Positions 11,083-27,937 of a stretch of 64,000 nucleotides of DNA are shown here, piece after piece. The stretch is from Ampullaceana balthica (taxonomy: Eukaryota > Mollusca > Gastropoda > Lymnaeidae), in assembly GCA_944989445.1 (NCBI GenBank), contig CALYLW010000039.1, forward strand, positions 1,857,001 through 1,921,000, written 5' to 3'. The first letter of the stretch is position 1. Each line of letters starts with the position of its first letter. A model generated the notes under the pieces. That model was not told the origin of the DNA, ran no database searches, and was given only the letters and a program-made list of their open reading frames with translations. Made by a program: the position numbers and the translations under genes.

Positions 11083-12406
11083 CTTAGATAAAAAATAAAT
11101 ATTTAAAAAAAATTAAGCTAATGAAAGACATAAAACATATTTTCTTTCAGATAGTACTGAGCTATAGAACATCATGCAAATTAAATACGTGTTTCCTACT
11201 TATTAATGTCAGTAAACTTTACCTATCAGATTTGCATTTTCAAAATGTTAATAGCTTGTAAAAATGATAAAGTTGGGTGTAACTGCAATCTGGCAAGGTA
11301 GAAAATAAGTTACTAAATAGGTTATGGGTTACGTTATGAGTAAGCCTGAAAAAGACAGTCTGTTCCTTAAGATGGCGACCCATCTCTCTCATGTGTTGGC
11401 TGGGCAGTGTGTGCTAGCCACGGTGTAAACAAGATTGTGACGTGTACAAAGAAAGCCATCATTAATTTGGAACATACTATTTGGGAAGACACCATAAGGC
11501 TGACCACACAACTGACAGAGGGGTATACGCCAACATTCCCAGGCCAAGTTGAACAGACCAATGGTGGAAATTGAGTAAAAAAACACCAGAGTGGTGACTC
11601 AGATGAGAACGGAGCATTGCTCCAACAAAATGCTAGACCACAACAGGGAATCGGACAGCATAACCTCTGAGACAGTGGTGCCCCTGTTGGCTTCGTGTCC
11701 AGTGGTGCACCTGTTGGCTTCATGCCCAGTGGTGCACATGTTGGCTTCGTGCCAAGTGGTGCACCTGTTGGCTTTGTGCCCAGTGGTGCACCTGTTGGCT
11801 TCGTGCCCAGTGGTGCACATGATGGCTTCATGCCTAGTGGTGCACCTGTTGGCTTTGTGCCCAGTGGTGCACCTGTTGGCTTCATGCCCAGTGGTGCACC
11901 TGTTGGCTTCGTGCCTAGTGGTCCACCTGTTGGTTTTGTGCCCAGTGGTGCACCTGTTGGCTTCGTGCCCAGTGGTGCACCTGTTAGCTTCGTGCCCAGT
12001 GCTTGATATAGCTGGGCAGGTTAGGGCGGTGAGTGAGTCCTATTCTCAGACAATGTTGCCCATCAGATGGAGCAGGTTGCCCGGGTGTTAGCCAAAGCTT
12101 TAAGAGAGTAATCTCGAGCATCCAGAATATAGGTTTAGTTTAGTTAGGGAAGACAATGGTCAGTTTGTGTGACCAAAGGGTAAGTCTTCCACATGCTGCA
12201 GTCACACGGTTTAGTCCCCAAACGAATGGGGCTGATAATCATCTATTTACTGATTGCATCCTTTTCAGGCTTAACCCTGACCCTATGCCATAACACAGTT
12301 TGGAACTAAATAAATAATGAATTCATTCAATGATGTTGGTGTTTTAGCTCTGGCTTAGAAATTTGTTTTCTATTTGACCAAACAAAATGAGATGAATTTT
12401 TGGCAC
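11083..12406. other. intron with GC-richer, decayed coding-like insert
   Basis: Between two CCDC191 exons lies about 800 bp (roughly 11340-12240) that is visibly less AT-rich than its surroundings. A 27-bp array sits in its middle. The + strand around the array reads like an old open frame (LEHTIWEDTIRLTTQLTEGY before it, MEQVARVLAKALRE after it) broken by stops. It may be a gag-like retroelement remnant, but I cannot name the family. Confidence 0.4.
11690..12002. repeat. 27-bp minisatellite, about twelve copies
   Basis: The unit is 27 bp (core 'cagtggtgcacctgttggct'). As a multiple of three without stops, it leaves long frames open on both strands (for example SGAPVGFVP repeats on +, GTKPTGAPL on -). 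It lies inside a CCDC191 intron, so none of these need be coding. Copy 2: 25875-26187. Confidence 0.95.
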
Positions 12407-13689
12407 CTGTTTTTCCATTATTTTTTTTTGTCTGTATGCAGCTGCCCGTGCCCTTTTTTCATTCTCAATTTCCAACAATTTTTCTTGTTCAATTTTTTTT
12501 AGCTCAGCCTAGAAGAATAAAAAATATATCAAACATATATAGCTGTTTTCAGAATGTAAATTTATTTCTATTTTAAGAATCCCAACTTTCCATAAATCAA
12601 AGGACAAACAGAAATATTCGATTAGACTTCTGATAAGGACGATGTTGACACTCATTAGACTCAAGGCATTACTTCCCCTTGTAGTTTACAAGGGGAGGTC
12701 ATCCTTTGTTGGACAACTGGTGAGCGATAAATATTTAAATCTTTATGTCTGTCATTTCTGGTATTAAGGGAATAAAGTTAATCTTGACCAGATTCAACAA
12801 TTTCATTAAAAATTGTATGCTTAATAGTTTCCCAATAGGGATCCCATGTTACTAAAAATAGCTACTTTTTTCAACAGTTGTACCTGAAATCACTGCCATG
12901 CTGACATATTTCATCCTTTCCCAAAATTTAAATTGATAAATCAACAATTTAAAAAAAAGGCGTTTCATAGCCTAAATAAAATCTGCCAGACAAAAGTCAT
13001 AGATTTCTTCCATTAATTTACCAGTTTCTCTTCCTCTTCTTTCCTCCTCTTTTCATCTCTGTCTGATTTTTTTCTTGCCCGTTCTGCAGCTCTCTCTTCC
13101 ATATCTAAAACAAAGCATTTTAACTTATGAAAATTCAAATTTTACACAACATGAAACATATGCATACAGTTAACTAAGATTTAACGTTTAATTTGACAAA
13201 GCGCAGTAATGCGCGCCTAGCCTCTATAACCAAAGCGCTGTAAAGCACGCCTCGATAGTACTCTTTTTAGAAACGAAATCACAGAAAGTAAAAACTATTT
13301 AGTGCGGGATAGAAGATGTATTTGACTTCCAGCAATGGCGGCCATTGCCTTCGCTCGTGTTTTCGCTCGATTCGTGAAGTTTCGGGGTAGTTTTAACAGT
13401 TTTTTTTTGAAAATGTGATTTCGCAATACTTTTTTGTAAAAATAATAGTACTAAACTACAGGTAAAATAGTATTAAACTCAAAACGGTCTTTTGGATAAT
13501 TTAAAAATACCATTCTTATCCTAAAAGATGAAGTCATTATGACAATAACATTATAAATACATTTACAGCAATTTTTTAAATTTCATAACCAGTCGATCGC
13601 GATACGTGAAATCCTTACGGGACTGAGGCGGAAGTTTACCAAAAACCTTATGGGGCTTTAAACGTTAAAAGGCATTTAATAAATACATA

Positions 13690-13690
13690 C

Positions 13691-13748
<58 letters not shown>
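13690..13748. repeat. (AT)n run at a SINE 3' tail
   Basis: The AT run directly joins the 'cttatcttatc' tail of the neighbouring minus-strand SINE, so it probably grew from the SINE tail. The copy 2 run (about 27880-27934) is 2 bp longer. Confidence 0.9.
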
Positions 13749-13750
<2 letters not shown>

Positions 13751-14022
13751 TATCTTATCAATACAGACGCTCCGTCTATGCAGAAGATAATTGCGTCCAC
13801 AGACCTTGACAGATGATCTGTTGCCAAGTGATTCAGCGTTCACAGGCCACAGCTTTGTGGGTTCCACGCATTACCCAGCCGCCTAACTAGTGTACCCATT
13901 CGGAGCTGGGTGACTCAGGGACGCCTTAGGCCCAGGGAACAAATCCTTGCCTTGACATGGATTCGAACCCGTGACCATCGGTACGCCAGTCGAGCGCGCT
14001 GCCACTCGACCACCGCGTCCCC
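13749..14022 (-). mobile_element. tRNA-derived SINE type 1
   Basis: Read on -, it starts 'ggggacgcggtggtcgag' (A-box region), has the B box 'gggttcgaatcc', then a unique body, and ends in a (GATAA)-type tail. The A/B-box head marks a Pol III-transcribed tRNA-derived SINE, not a working tRNA gene: the body continues for about 200 bp. Relatives: 27936-28209 (duplicate), 34470-34700, 55790-56058, and a headless + copy near 57690-57850. Confidence 0.85.
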
Positions 14023-14284
14023 ATTAAATAGGTAGCAAATCTTAAAATTACAAATCTAATGATTACATAAAGGTTTAAGGAAAATTAACACAAGGAATAC
14101 TGACTGATAATTGTAAAGAGATCTTTTACTTTTTAGTTAAAATTACTTGTAATAATTTCTAAAGTTAAAAATTATAAATTTGTAATGTTTTAAAATAATT
14201 TCTTTATATTTTAAAATAGACAATAGTATAGGTCTGATAATTATTTAAGACTTGATCTAGGACTGATCATGTAAAATTGTTGCT

Positions 14285-14585
14285 ATATGACTAATGATAT
14301 AGGACAGGATATATGACTAATGATATAGGACAGGATATATGACTAATGATATAGGACAGGATATATGACTAATGATATAGTACAGGATATATGACTAATG
14401 ATATAGTATAGGATATATGACTAATGATATAGTACAGGATATATGACTAATGATATACTACAGGATATATGACTAATGATATAGTACAGGATATATGACT
14501 AATGATATAGGACAGGATATATGACTAATGATATAGTACAGGATATATGACTCATGATAAGGGACAGAATATATGACTAATGCTA
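14285..14585. repeat. 26-bp minisatellite, about eleven copies
   Basis: Units of 'atatgactaatgatatag' plus 'gacaggat' or 'tacaggat', decaying into looser copies as far as about 14720. Intronic to the CCDC191 orphan half. Copy 2: about 28472-28772. Confidence 0.93.
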
Positions 14586-15064
14586 TATGACAGGATATTG
14601 GCATGATATTGTGGAATAGATGTTATAGAACTTATGTTATAGGACAGGATATAAGACTAATAATGTAGGATAGATGATATAGGACAGGATATAGGACTGA
14701 TAATATGCGATGGATGGTATAGGACTCTGCATGGGCAAGATGGTAAAGGAAAGATGACACAGGACAATTGATACTGTCTATTTATGTTAAAACAGTTACA
14801 CATTTACTTTTTAACACCTGCAGGTATTTTGTATTTGGGACATTCACAGTTGAGGACGAGCCTTTGGACTTAGCTGTTGTTGCTGAGCTTAATTCTGACC
14901 TACTTGTAGACAGATTTGACCTGACAATGGTAAAATATGATGAGCAATTAATTAAGAACTTTTTGAAGTAAATAGATACCACAATGCATTATAAATAAGT
15001 ATTTTAAAAAACAGACTTTTAATTTAGCTTTAACTTGCATCCCCTCTCTGGCTCCATGACTCAC

Positions 15065-15212
15065 TACTGTTAAATGACACAACTAACTGCTGTCAAATGA
15101 CACAACTAACTACTGTCTAATGACACAACTAACTGATGTCTAATGACACAACTAACTGCTGTCAAATGACACAACCAACTACTGTCTAATGACAAAACTA
15201 ATTGATGTCTAA
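15065..15212. repeat. 23-bp minisatellite, about six copies
   Basis: Units of 'atgacacaactaactgctgt' with alternating 'caa' and 'cta' variants. It abuts a second array of 40-bp units. Copy 2: about 29252-29399. Confidence 0.9.
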
Positions 15213-15530
15213 TGATAGTGTAAATGTGTGTTACAATGGTAATGGTAGCTTCATTTAGTGTCAATGTGTGTTACAATGGTAATGGTAGCTACTTTTAGTG
15301 TCAATGTATATTACAATGGCAGCTACTTTTAGTGTCAATGTGTGTTACAATGGTAATGGTAGCTATTTTTAGTGTCAATGTGTGTTACAATGGTAATGGT
15401 AGCTACTTTTAGTGTCAATGTGTTACAATGGTAATGGTAGCTTCATTTAGTGTCAATGTGTGTTACAATGGTAATGGTAGCTTCATTTAGTGTCAATGTG
15501 TGTTACAATAGTAGGAAAGTGACCTCTACA
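15213..15530. repeat. 40-bp minisatellite, about eight copies
   Basis: Units contain 'gtgttacaatggtaatggta' and 'gtgtcaatgt'. One unit lacks part of the core. Copy 2: about 29400-29717. Confidence 0.92.
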
Positions 15531-16637
15531 AGGAATGTCTCTATGGCTCATGTGTCTCTGGAAAACTAAACGATAAGTTTTTTAAAAATCTGATGGTTTG
15601 CTCGGTCAGCAATAAGAATTGACTGGTTCTTAATATTAAAACTGGAGCCCGCAGTTCTTTTAATAACATGTGTCAGATATTAGAATAAACAGAGAAAATG
15701 ACTTAAAGATAAAATTGATCATGTTCTTTAATCAGACCTATTCTACAGTAAGCCTGTGGTATGAGAAGTTTCTGCCATAATGTAGAGATGTATACTTTAT
15801 ATTTTCATGTATGATGTAAGTTGTTTTAATGCTATAATTGATTATAAATGCTACAATATTGTTATGTGTGCAACATATTGTTGTGAATGAATCTGACTAT
15901 TTTGAAGGAAAAAAAACAAGCACAAATATATTTTATGTTAAACCTGAGAATTTACTTCACCTTTCTGTCTCCATATCTGTGTGGTTATTTTTTGCTGTTA
16001 TTTCTATCTGGTCCATTTTCTTATTATGGAGGTCTGTTGGAATGTTAGAGTTCTCTGCCATGGTTTGCTCATCTCCTCTGGGGATTTGTCTCCCTTGAGA
16101 AGGAACTAATTTTTAAAGAAATTATTTGAAAGCAATGAATAATGGTTGCAGTACAAGGTCATTTATCTTATATATCTTATGTATATATCTGTAACAAATA
16201 ATATATCTTCTGTATGTAAGGAGCATCAGTAACAAATAAGATAAGATACGTGTTCAAAATATTAAAATTAATTTGCGATATAATCCTAGCAAGCAATCCT
16301 TTTTAGACTTGGGTCCTTTTTATATTAATATAAGTATTCTAGATTGATATTACTGAAGGAATACTGAAACTTGAAAGCTGATTTTAAATCTAATGTTAGG
16401 TTTTCTTTGTTTCTTCAAATAATAAAGAGGTAAAAAAGGATCTAAAATTTATATTTCATAATTTCACTTCTTGTGCCAAGGTCAAATAGCGTCAAGGCTT
16501 GGCTTCTTTCTCTATAAATAAACCAAATGTATTTTGAATGTAATGTAATAAAGATAGCACAACTGATCTATAATAAACTCCAGGCAAAGGGAAAATGTCC
16601 ACTTCACTAATTAAATAACTATATAAATAAACTAACC

Positions 16638-16800
16638 AAATCACCTTCTACTAGGTCTAGAGGTAGCAGATATAAACTAATCAAATCACCTTCTACTAGG
16701 TCTAGAGGTAGCAGATATAAACTAATCAAATCACCTTCTACTAGGTCTAGAGGTAGCAGATATAAACTAACCAAATCACCTTCTACTAGGTCTAGAGGTG
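16638..16800. repeat. 45-bp in-frame array spanning an exon end and its donor (copy 1)
   Basis: Four 45-bp units on -, each containing the exon end and donor 'gtagaag|gtgatt'. See the copy 2 entry at 30825-30987 for coding consequences. Confidence 0.9.
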
Positions 16801-17369
16801 GCAGTGGCGGTTGACTGTTCCCAGGAAGAAGCTGTTGTTTCAGAGCCTGCTGCCTCTGCTGATACTGTAAATCCTGTATGAGCTGCTGCTGTTCCTTGAT
16901 TTGATTCTGCTGTTGTCTCAGCGCCTGCTGCTGTGCTGTGTATCTGTGTTCAAGGTTGTTGACAACGAAGTGACGGTTCATCCACGGTTGTGTGCCTAGT
17001 CTGGGGAAATTATCATTTTTGAGGTTGTTAAAATGTCAACTTCTTAAACAATGGGGAAAATAAAGCATAGAGAATTATAACAGTTTTAAAAAAAATCTTC
17101 TTCTGGTGTGACGTCTTCTTTTGCTTGAATATGAATACAGACATAATATAAGAACATATAACATTCAGTGTCAGAATAATAATAGAGAGAGACATTAAAA
17201 ACACCTTTTAAAAATTTATTTAGCTGTAGAAAGCTCAATGTAATCATATGAATTTTGTTTAACTTAAAGGAAGTCCATTGATGTGTTTGATTTGACAAAT
17301 ATGTTTAACAAATGCTCAAATGGATCTATTTTAAGGCATCGTGTTCAATGAAAGTGTAGCTAGAATAAT

Positions 17370-17491
17370 AAGAAGATAATATCTTCAATGATGCCGACAA
17401 CTGGGAAGTTCCTGAAGAGGGCGCTCCTGAGACGAACTCATCCAATCACTACAAAGCTACCAGCTCTCACATCGTCGAGTCGCACATGTAA
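17370..17491 (+). pseudogene. orphaned fragment of the Rh terminal exon
   Basis: Identical to 3187-3308, from the middle of the AAA codon to TAA. It lacks the acceptor and the first 36 bases of the exon, so it cannot be spliced as in the intact gene. It is followed by a full copy of the Rh 3'UTR and its AATAAA at 17956-17961. Confidence 0.9.
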
Positions 17492-23410
<5,919 letters not shown>

Positions 23411-23545
23411 TTTATTTGATTTTAGTGACACTTGTAATCATCACCAGATTATGAAAATCAATAGCACAAGAAAAGAACATTCTCAAATGGTTTTGACAAT
23501 GAAGTTTTCACATCAAGGTGATGAACCTGTTTTACAATCCAGTTT

Positions 23546-23765
23546 CATCTAACAACTGTCTAAATCATCACATTGTTTTAATGACACATCATCTAACAAC
23601 TGTCTAAATCATCACATTGTTTTAATGACACATCATCTAACAACTGTCTAAATCATCACATTGTTTTAATGACACATCATCTAACAACTGTCTAAATCAT
23701 CACATTGTTTTAATGACACATCATCTAACAACTGTCTAAATCATCACTTTGTTTTAATGACACAT
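23546..23765. repeat. 44-bp minisatellite built from the end of a coding exon (copy 2)
   Basis: Five 44-bp units. The unit nearest the gene holds the stop codon of the intact CCDC191-like gene at 23725. Confidence 0.9.
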
Positions 23766-23902
23766 CATCTTGGACTGTAAAATCTGGGATCATTTCAGCA
23801 ACCTTTTTTCTCAGATCAAGCTTTCTTTTTTGTCTTTCTTCCTCTTTCTTCTGCCTCTCTTTTAAGTACCGCCAACCAAGGAATGTTTTTCTTTTAAGTG
23901 AG
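23725..23902 (-). CDS. CCDC191: CCDC191-like terminal exon with stop
   Basis: 178 bp. Encodes SLKRKTFLGWRYLKERQKKE and then EERQKRKLDLRKKVAEMIPD, ending SDDLDSC and TAG at 23725-23727. The stop region is amplified into a 44-bp array. Confidence 0.88.
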
Positions 23903-26900
23903 CTGTAGTTTAAACATAACAATATTATTTTATTTGTTTATTTGTTAAAACATATTATATATATATATTTTTAAAAATGACATTATATTATTACAAATCC
24001 TCTATTTCAAATTTGTTTGAATTTTAAAGAAAACTTTAAAAATTGTAATGAAAGACTGGCATTTATTAAATGGTTGTAAATTACCTGTTTAAAGAAATAT
24101 CTTAGTTTAATAATTTAAATTATTATTTTAATACGTAAGACATTATAGCTAAATATCATAATGATTGCATTAAAAATGAGTTCTTGCATTACTATTTCTA
24201 ATTTTTTTTAATGATAAGAAACATTACTTTATGTAGAAATTTTGAGCCGATTCCATTTTATTCATTGAATTTATTCTTTCACTGGCTATAACATCAGTCC
24301 ATGCTTGAAAAATTTTAGTTTTGAGATTATCTTGGTAGTGCCGATCTGCTCTGCGCTCCATTAGCTGAGTGTGGTACTTGTACTAAACAAGCCAAAGAAT
24401 AGTTCCACAAATTGTTTCATTTAGTATTTAAAAAAAAATTAAAGCAATGGTATTTGCATGCTTCTTTTTAACTGTCTTTTTTTTAGTAAGTCTGCTACAA
24501 TCCTGACCAATTGTGATTTTACATTTCATTCCATTGTGTATCACATATTGTCACTTAAGTGAATTAAATGTTAAAATATTAATATAGCTTAAAATATGTA
24601 TTTCATTGGAAAACAACAACAAATATAATTAAAATACCAACCATACAATAGCACAGTATTTCAAATCATATTTCATATTGTGTGTAGTAAATAATAAATT
24701 TAAAAAACTCTTTCGTTGTCCTTGGTTTTCATAAAATTTGGTGGCATGGTTATTTTCCATTACTTTGTACTTTGAAAATAATAAGCACATTGTAGTTTTA
24801 GCTTTAGGTTTAATTTTAAAATTGTGTGGAAAAAATAACAAACTTTACAAACAACTTACGTTTCTCCAGTTTTGAAAACAGTGCTTGATTACTAAGAATT
24901 CATGTGTCCTATCTGCAAGGTTGTTCTTTCTTTCTACTTCTTCCAGTGCAAATGACTTCAACATTTCAAAGCACTTTCTGAAAATAAATTAGTTTTAGGT
25001 TAATTTCATATTTCAAATTAAATAATACTTACACATGATGCCACTGAACTTATCTTATCTTACAAAAGTTATGAGAAAAATAAATTACCTCATTAAAACT
25101 TTCTCTCTGTGCTTTACTGCTTTCAACCAATTCCTTTTGGCTAAAGAAATGAGTTTCTTAAATGGAAGAAGTCCACGGTATTTTAAAAAGGATCTTTGGT
25201 AGTGCATATCAGCTTTTTTGTTCATTTCATCCATTCGTGCTAGCTCTTTATTTTTTTCTTCTTCTTTCTTAGATAAAAAATAAATATTTAAAAAAAATTA
25301 AGCTAATGAAAGACATAAAACATATTTTCTTTCAGATAGTACTGAGCTATAGAACATCATGCAAATTAAATACGTGTTTCCTACTTATTAATGTCAGTAA
25401 ACTTTACCTATCAGATTTGCATTTTCAAAATGTTAATAGCTTGTAAAAATGATAAAGTTGGGTGTAACTGCAATCTGGCAAGGTAGAAAATAAGTTACTA
25501 AATAGGTTATGGGTTACGTTATGAGTAAGCCTGAAAAAGACAGTCTGTTCCTTAAGATGGCGACCCATCTCTCTCATGTGTTGGCTGGGCAGTGTGTGCT
25601 AGCCACGGTGTAAACAAGATTGTGACGTGTACAAAGAAAGCCATCATTAATTTGGAACATACTATTTGGGAAGACACCATAAGGCTGACCACACAACTGA
25701 CAGAGGGGTATACGCCAACATTCCCAGGCCAAGTTGAACAGACCAATGGTGGAAATTGAGTAAAAAAACACCAGAGTGGTGACTCAGATGAGAACGGAGC
25801 ATTGCTCCAACAAAATGCTAGACCACAACAGGGAATCGGACAGCATAACCTCTGAGACAGTGGTGCCCCTGTTGGCTTCGTGTCCAGTGGTGCACCTGTT
25901 GGCTTCATGCCCAGTGGTGCACATGTTGGCTTCGTGCCAAGTGGTGCACCTGTTGGCTTTGTGCCCAGTGGTGCACCTGTTGGCTTCGTGCCCAGTGGTG
26001 CACATGATGGCTTCATGCCTAGTGGTGCACCTGTTGGCTTTGTGCCCAGTGGTGCACCTGTTGGCTTCATGCCCAGTGGTGCACCTGTTGGCTTCGTGCC
26101 TAGTGGTCCACCTGTTGGTTTTGTGCCCAGTGGTGCACCTGTTGGCTTCGTGCCCAGTGGTGCACCTGTTAGCTTCGTGCCCAGTGCTTGATATAGCTGG
26201 GCAGGTTAGGGCGGTGAGTGAGTCCTATTCTCAGACAATGTTGCCCATCAGATGGAGCAGGTTGCCCGGGTGTTAGCCAAAGCTTTAAGAGAGTAATCTC
26301 GAGCATCCAGAATATAGGTTTAGTTTAGTTAGGGAAGACAATGGTCAGTTTGTGTGACCAAAGGGTAAGTCTTCCACATGCTGCAGTCACACGGTTTAGT
26401 CCCCAAACGAATGGGGCTGATAATCATCTATTTACTGATTGCATCCTTTTCAGGCTTAACCCTGACCCTATGCCATAACACAGTTTGGAACTAAATAAAT
26501 AATGAATTCATTCAATGATGTTGGTGTTTTAGCTCTGGCTTAGAAATTTGTTTTCTATTTGACCAAACAAAATGAGATGAATTTTTGGCACCTGTTTTTC
26601 CATTATTTTTTTTTGTCTGTATGCAGCTGCCCGTGCCCTTTTTTCATTCTCAATTTCCAACAATTTTTCTTGTTCAATTTTTTTTAGCTCAGCCTAGAAG
26701 AATAAAAAATATATCAAACATATATAGCTGTTTTCAGAATGTAAATTTATTTCTATTTTAAGAATCCCAACTTTCCATAAATCAAAGGACAAACAGAAAT
26801 ATTCGATTAGACTTCTGATAAGGACGATGTTGACACTCATTAGACTCAAGGCATTACTTCCCCTTGTAGTTTACAAGGGGAGGTCATCCTTTGTTGGACA

Positions 26901-27875
26901 ACTGGTGAGCGATAAATATTTAAATCTTTATGTCTGTCATTTCTGGTATTAAGGGAATAAAGTTAATCTTGACCAGATTCAACAATTTCATTAAAAATTG
27001 TATGCTTAATAGTTTCCCAATAGGGATCCCATGTTACTAAAAATAGCTACTTTTTTCAACAGTTGTACCTGAAATCACTGCCATGCTGACATATTTCATC
27101 CTTTCCCAAAATTTAAATTGATAAATCAACAATTTAAAAAAAAGGCGTTTCATAGCCTAAATAAAATCTGCCAGACAAAAGTCATAGATTTCTTCCATTA
27201 ATTTACCAGTTTCTCTTCCTCTTCTTTCCTCCTCTTTTCATCTCTGTCTGATTTTTTTCTTGCCCGTTCTGCAGCTCTCTCTTCCATATCTAAAACAAAG
27301 CATTTTAACTTATGAAAATTCAAATTTTACACAACATGAAACATATGCATACAGTTAACTAAGATTTAACGTTTAATTTGACAAAGCGCAGTAATGCGCG
27401 CCTAGCCTCTATAACCAAAGCGCTGTAAAGCACGCCTCGATAGTACTCTTTTTAGAAACGAAATCACAGAAAGTAAAAACTATTTAGTGCGGGATAGAAG
27501 ATGTATTTGACTTCCAGCAATGGCGGCCATTGCCTTCGCTCGTGTTTTCGCTCGATTCGTGAAGTTTCGGGGTAGTTTTAACAGTTTTTTTTTGAAAATG
27601 TGATTTCGCAATACTTTTTTGTAAAAATAATAGTACTAAACTACAGGTAAAATAGTATTAAACTCAAAACGGTCTTTTGGATAATTTAAAAATACCATTC
27701 TTATCCTAAAAGATGAAGTCATTATGACAATAACATTATAAATACATTTACAGCAATTTTTTAAATTTCATAACCAGTCGATCGCGATACGTGAAATCCT
27801 TACGGGACTGAGGCGGAAGTTTACCAAAAACCTTATGGGGCTTTAAACGTTAAAAGGCATTTAATAAATACATAC

Positions 27876-27937
<62 letters not shown>

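Larger units (their letters stand above)
9540..17000 (-). pseudogene. CCDC191: orphaned 3' half of the CCDC191-like gene (copy 1)
   Basis: This repeats the last exons of the CCDC191-like gene without its 5' half: 16780-17000, 13022-13104, 12407-12508, 10904-11082, 10675-10792, 10043-10191, 9540-9717, plus two optional exons at 15961-16093 and 14818-14920. All splice sites and frames are as in copy 2, with no damage seen. Reading leftward on -, a transcript from the gene promoter would meet the complete 3' end in copy 2 first, including its stop and polyA signal. This copy should therefore be used only by read-through or exon repetition. If the duplication is an assembly error, this entry does not exist as a separate locus. 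Confidence 0.6.

Noticed and set aside
11367..12091. Several repeat-rich open frames on both strands (also at 25552-26276)
   Set aside because: A 27-bp unit without stops opens every frame. They lie in a CCDC191 intron and have no start context or conserved flanks.
12680..12710. Intrinsic terminator-like hairpin 'ccccttgta…tacaagggg'
   Set aside because: A short stem in an intron of a eukaryotic gene, with no T-tract. Terminators of this kind are not expected here.
13749..14022. A tRNA gene on - (A and B boxes present)
   Set aside because: The B box is followed by a long SINE body and GATAA tail, and copies recur in the window. No cloverleaf 3' end was found.
15838..16098. 86-residue + frame with a hydrophobic stretch (also 30025-30285)
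   Set aside because: No splice context or family on +. The opposite strand gives a better exon candidate in phase with CCDC191.
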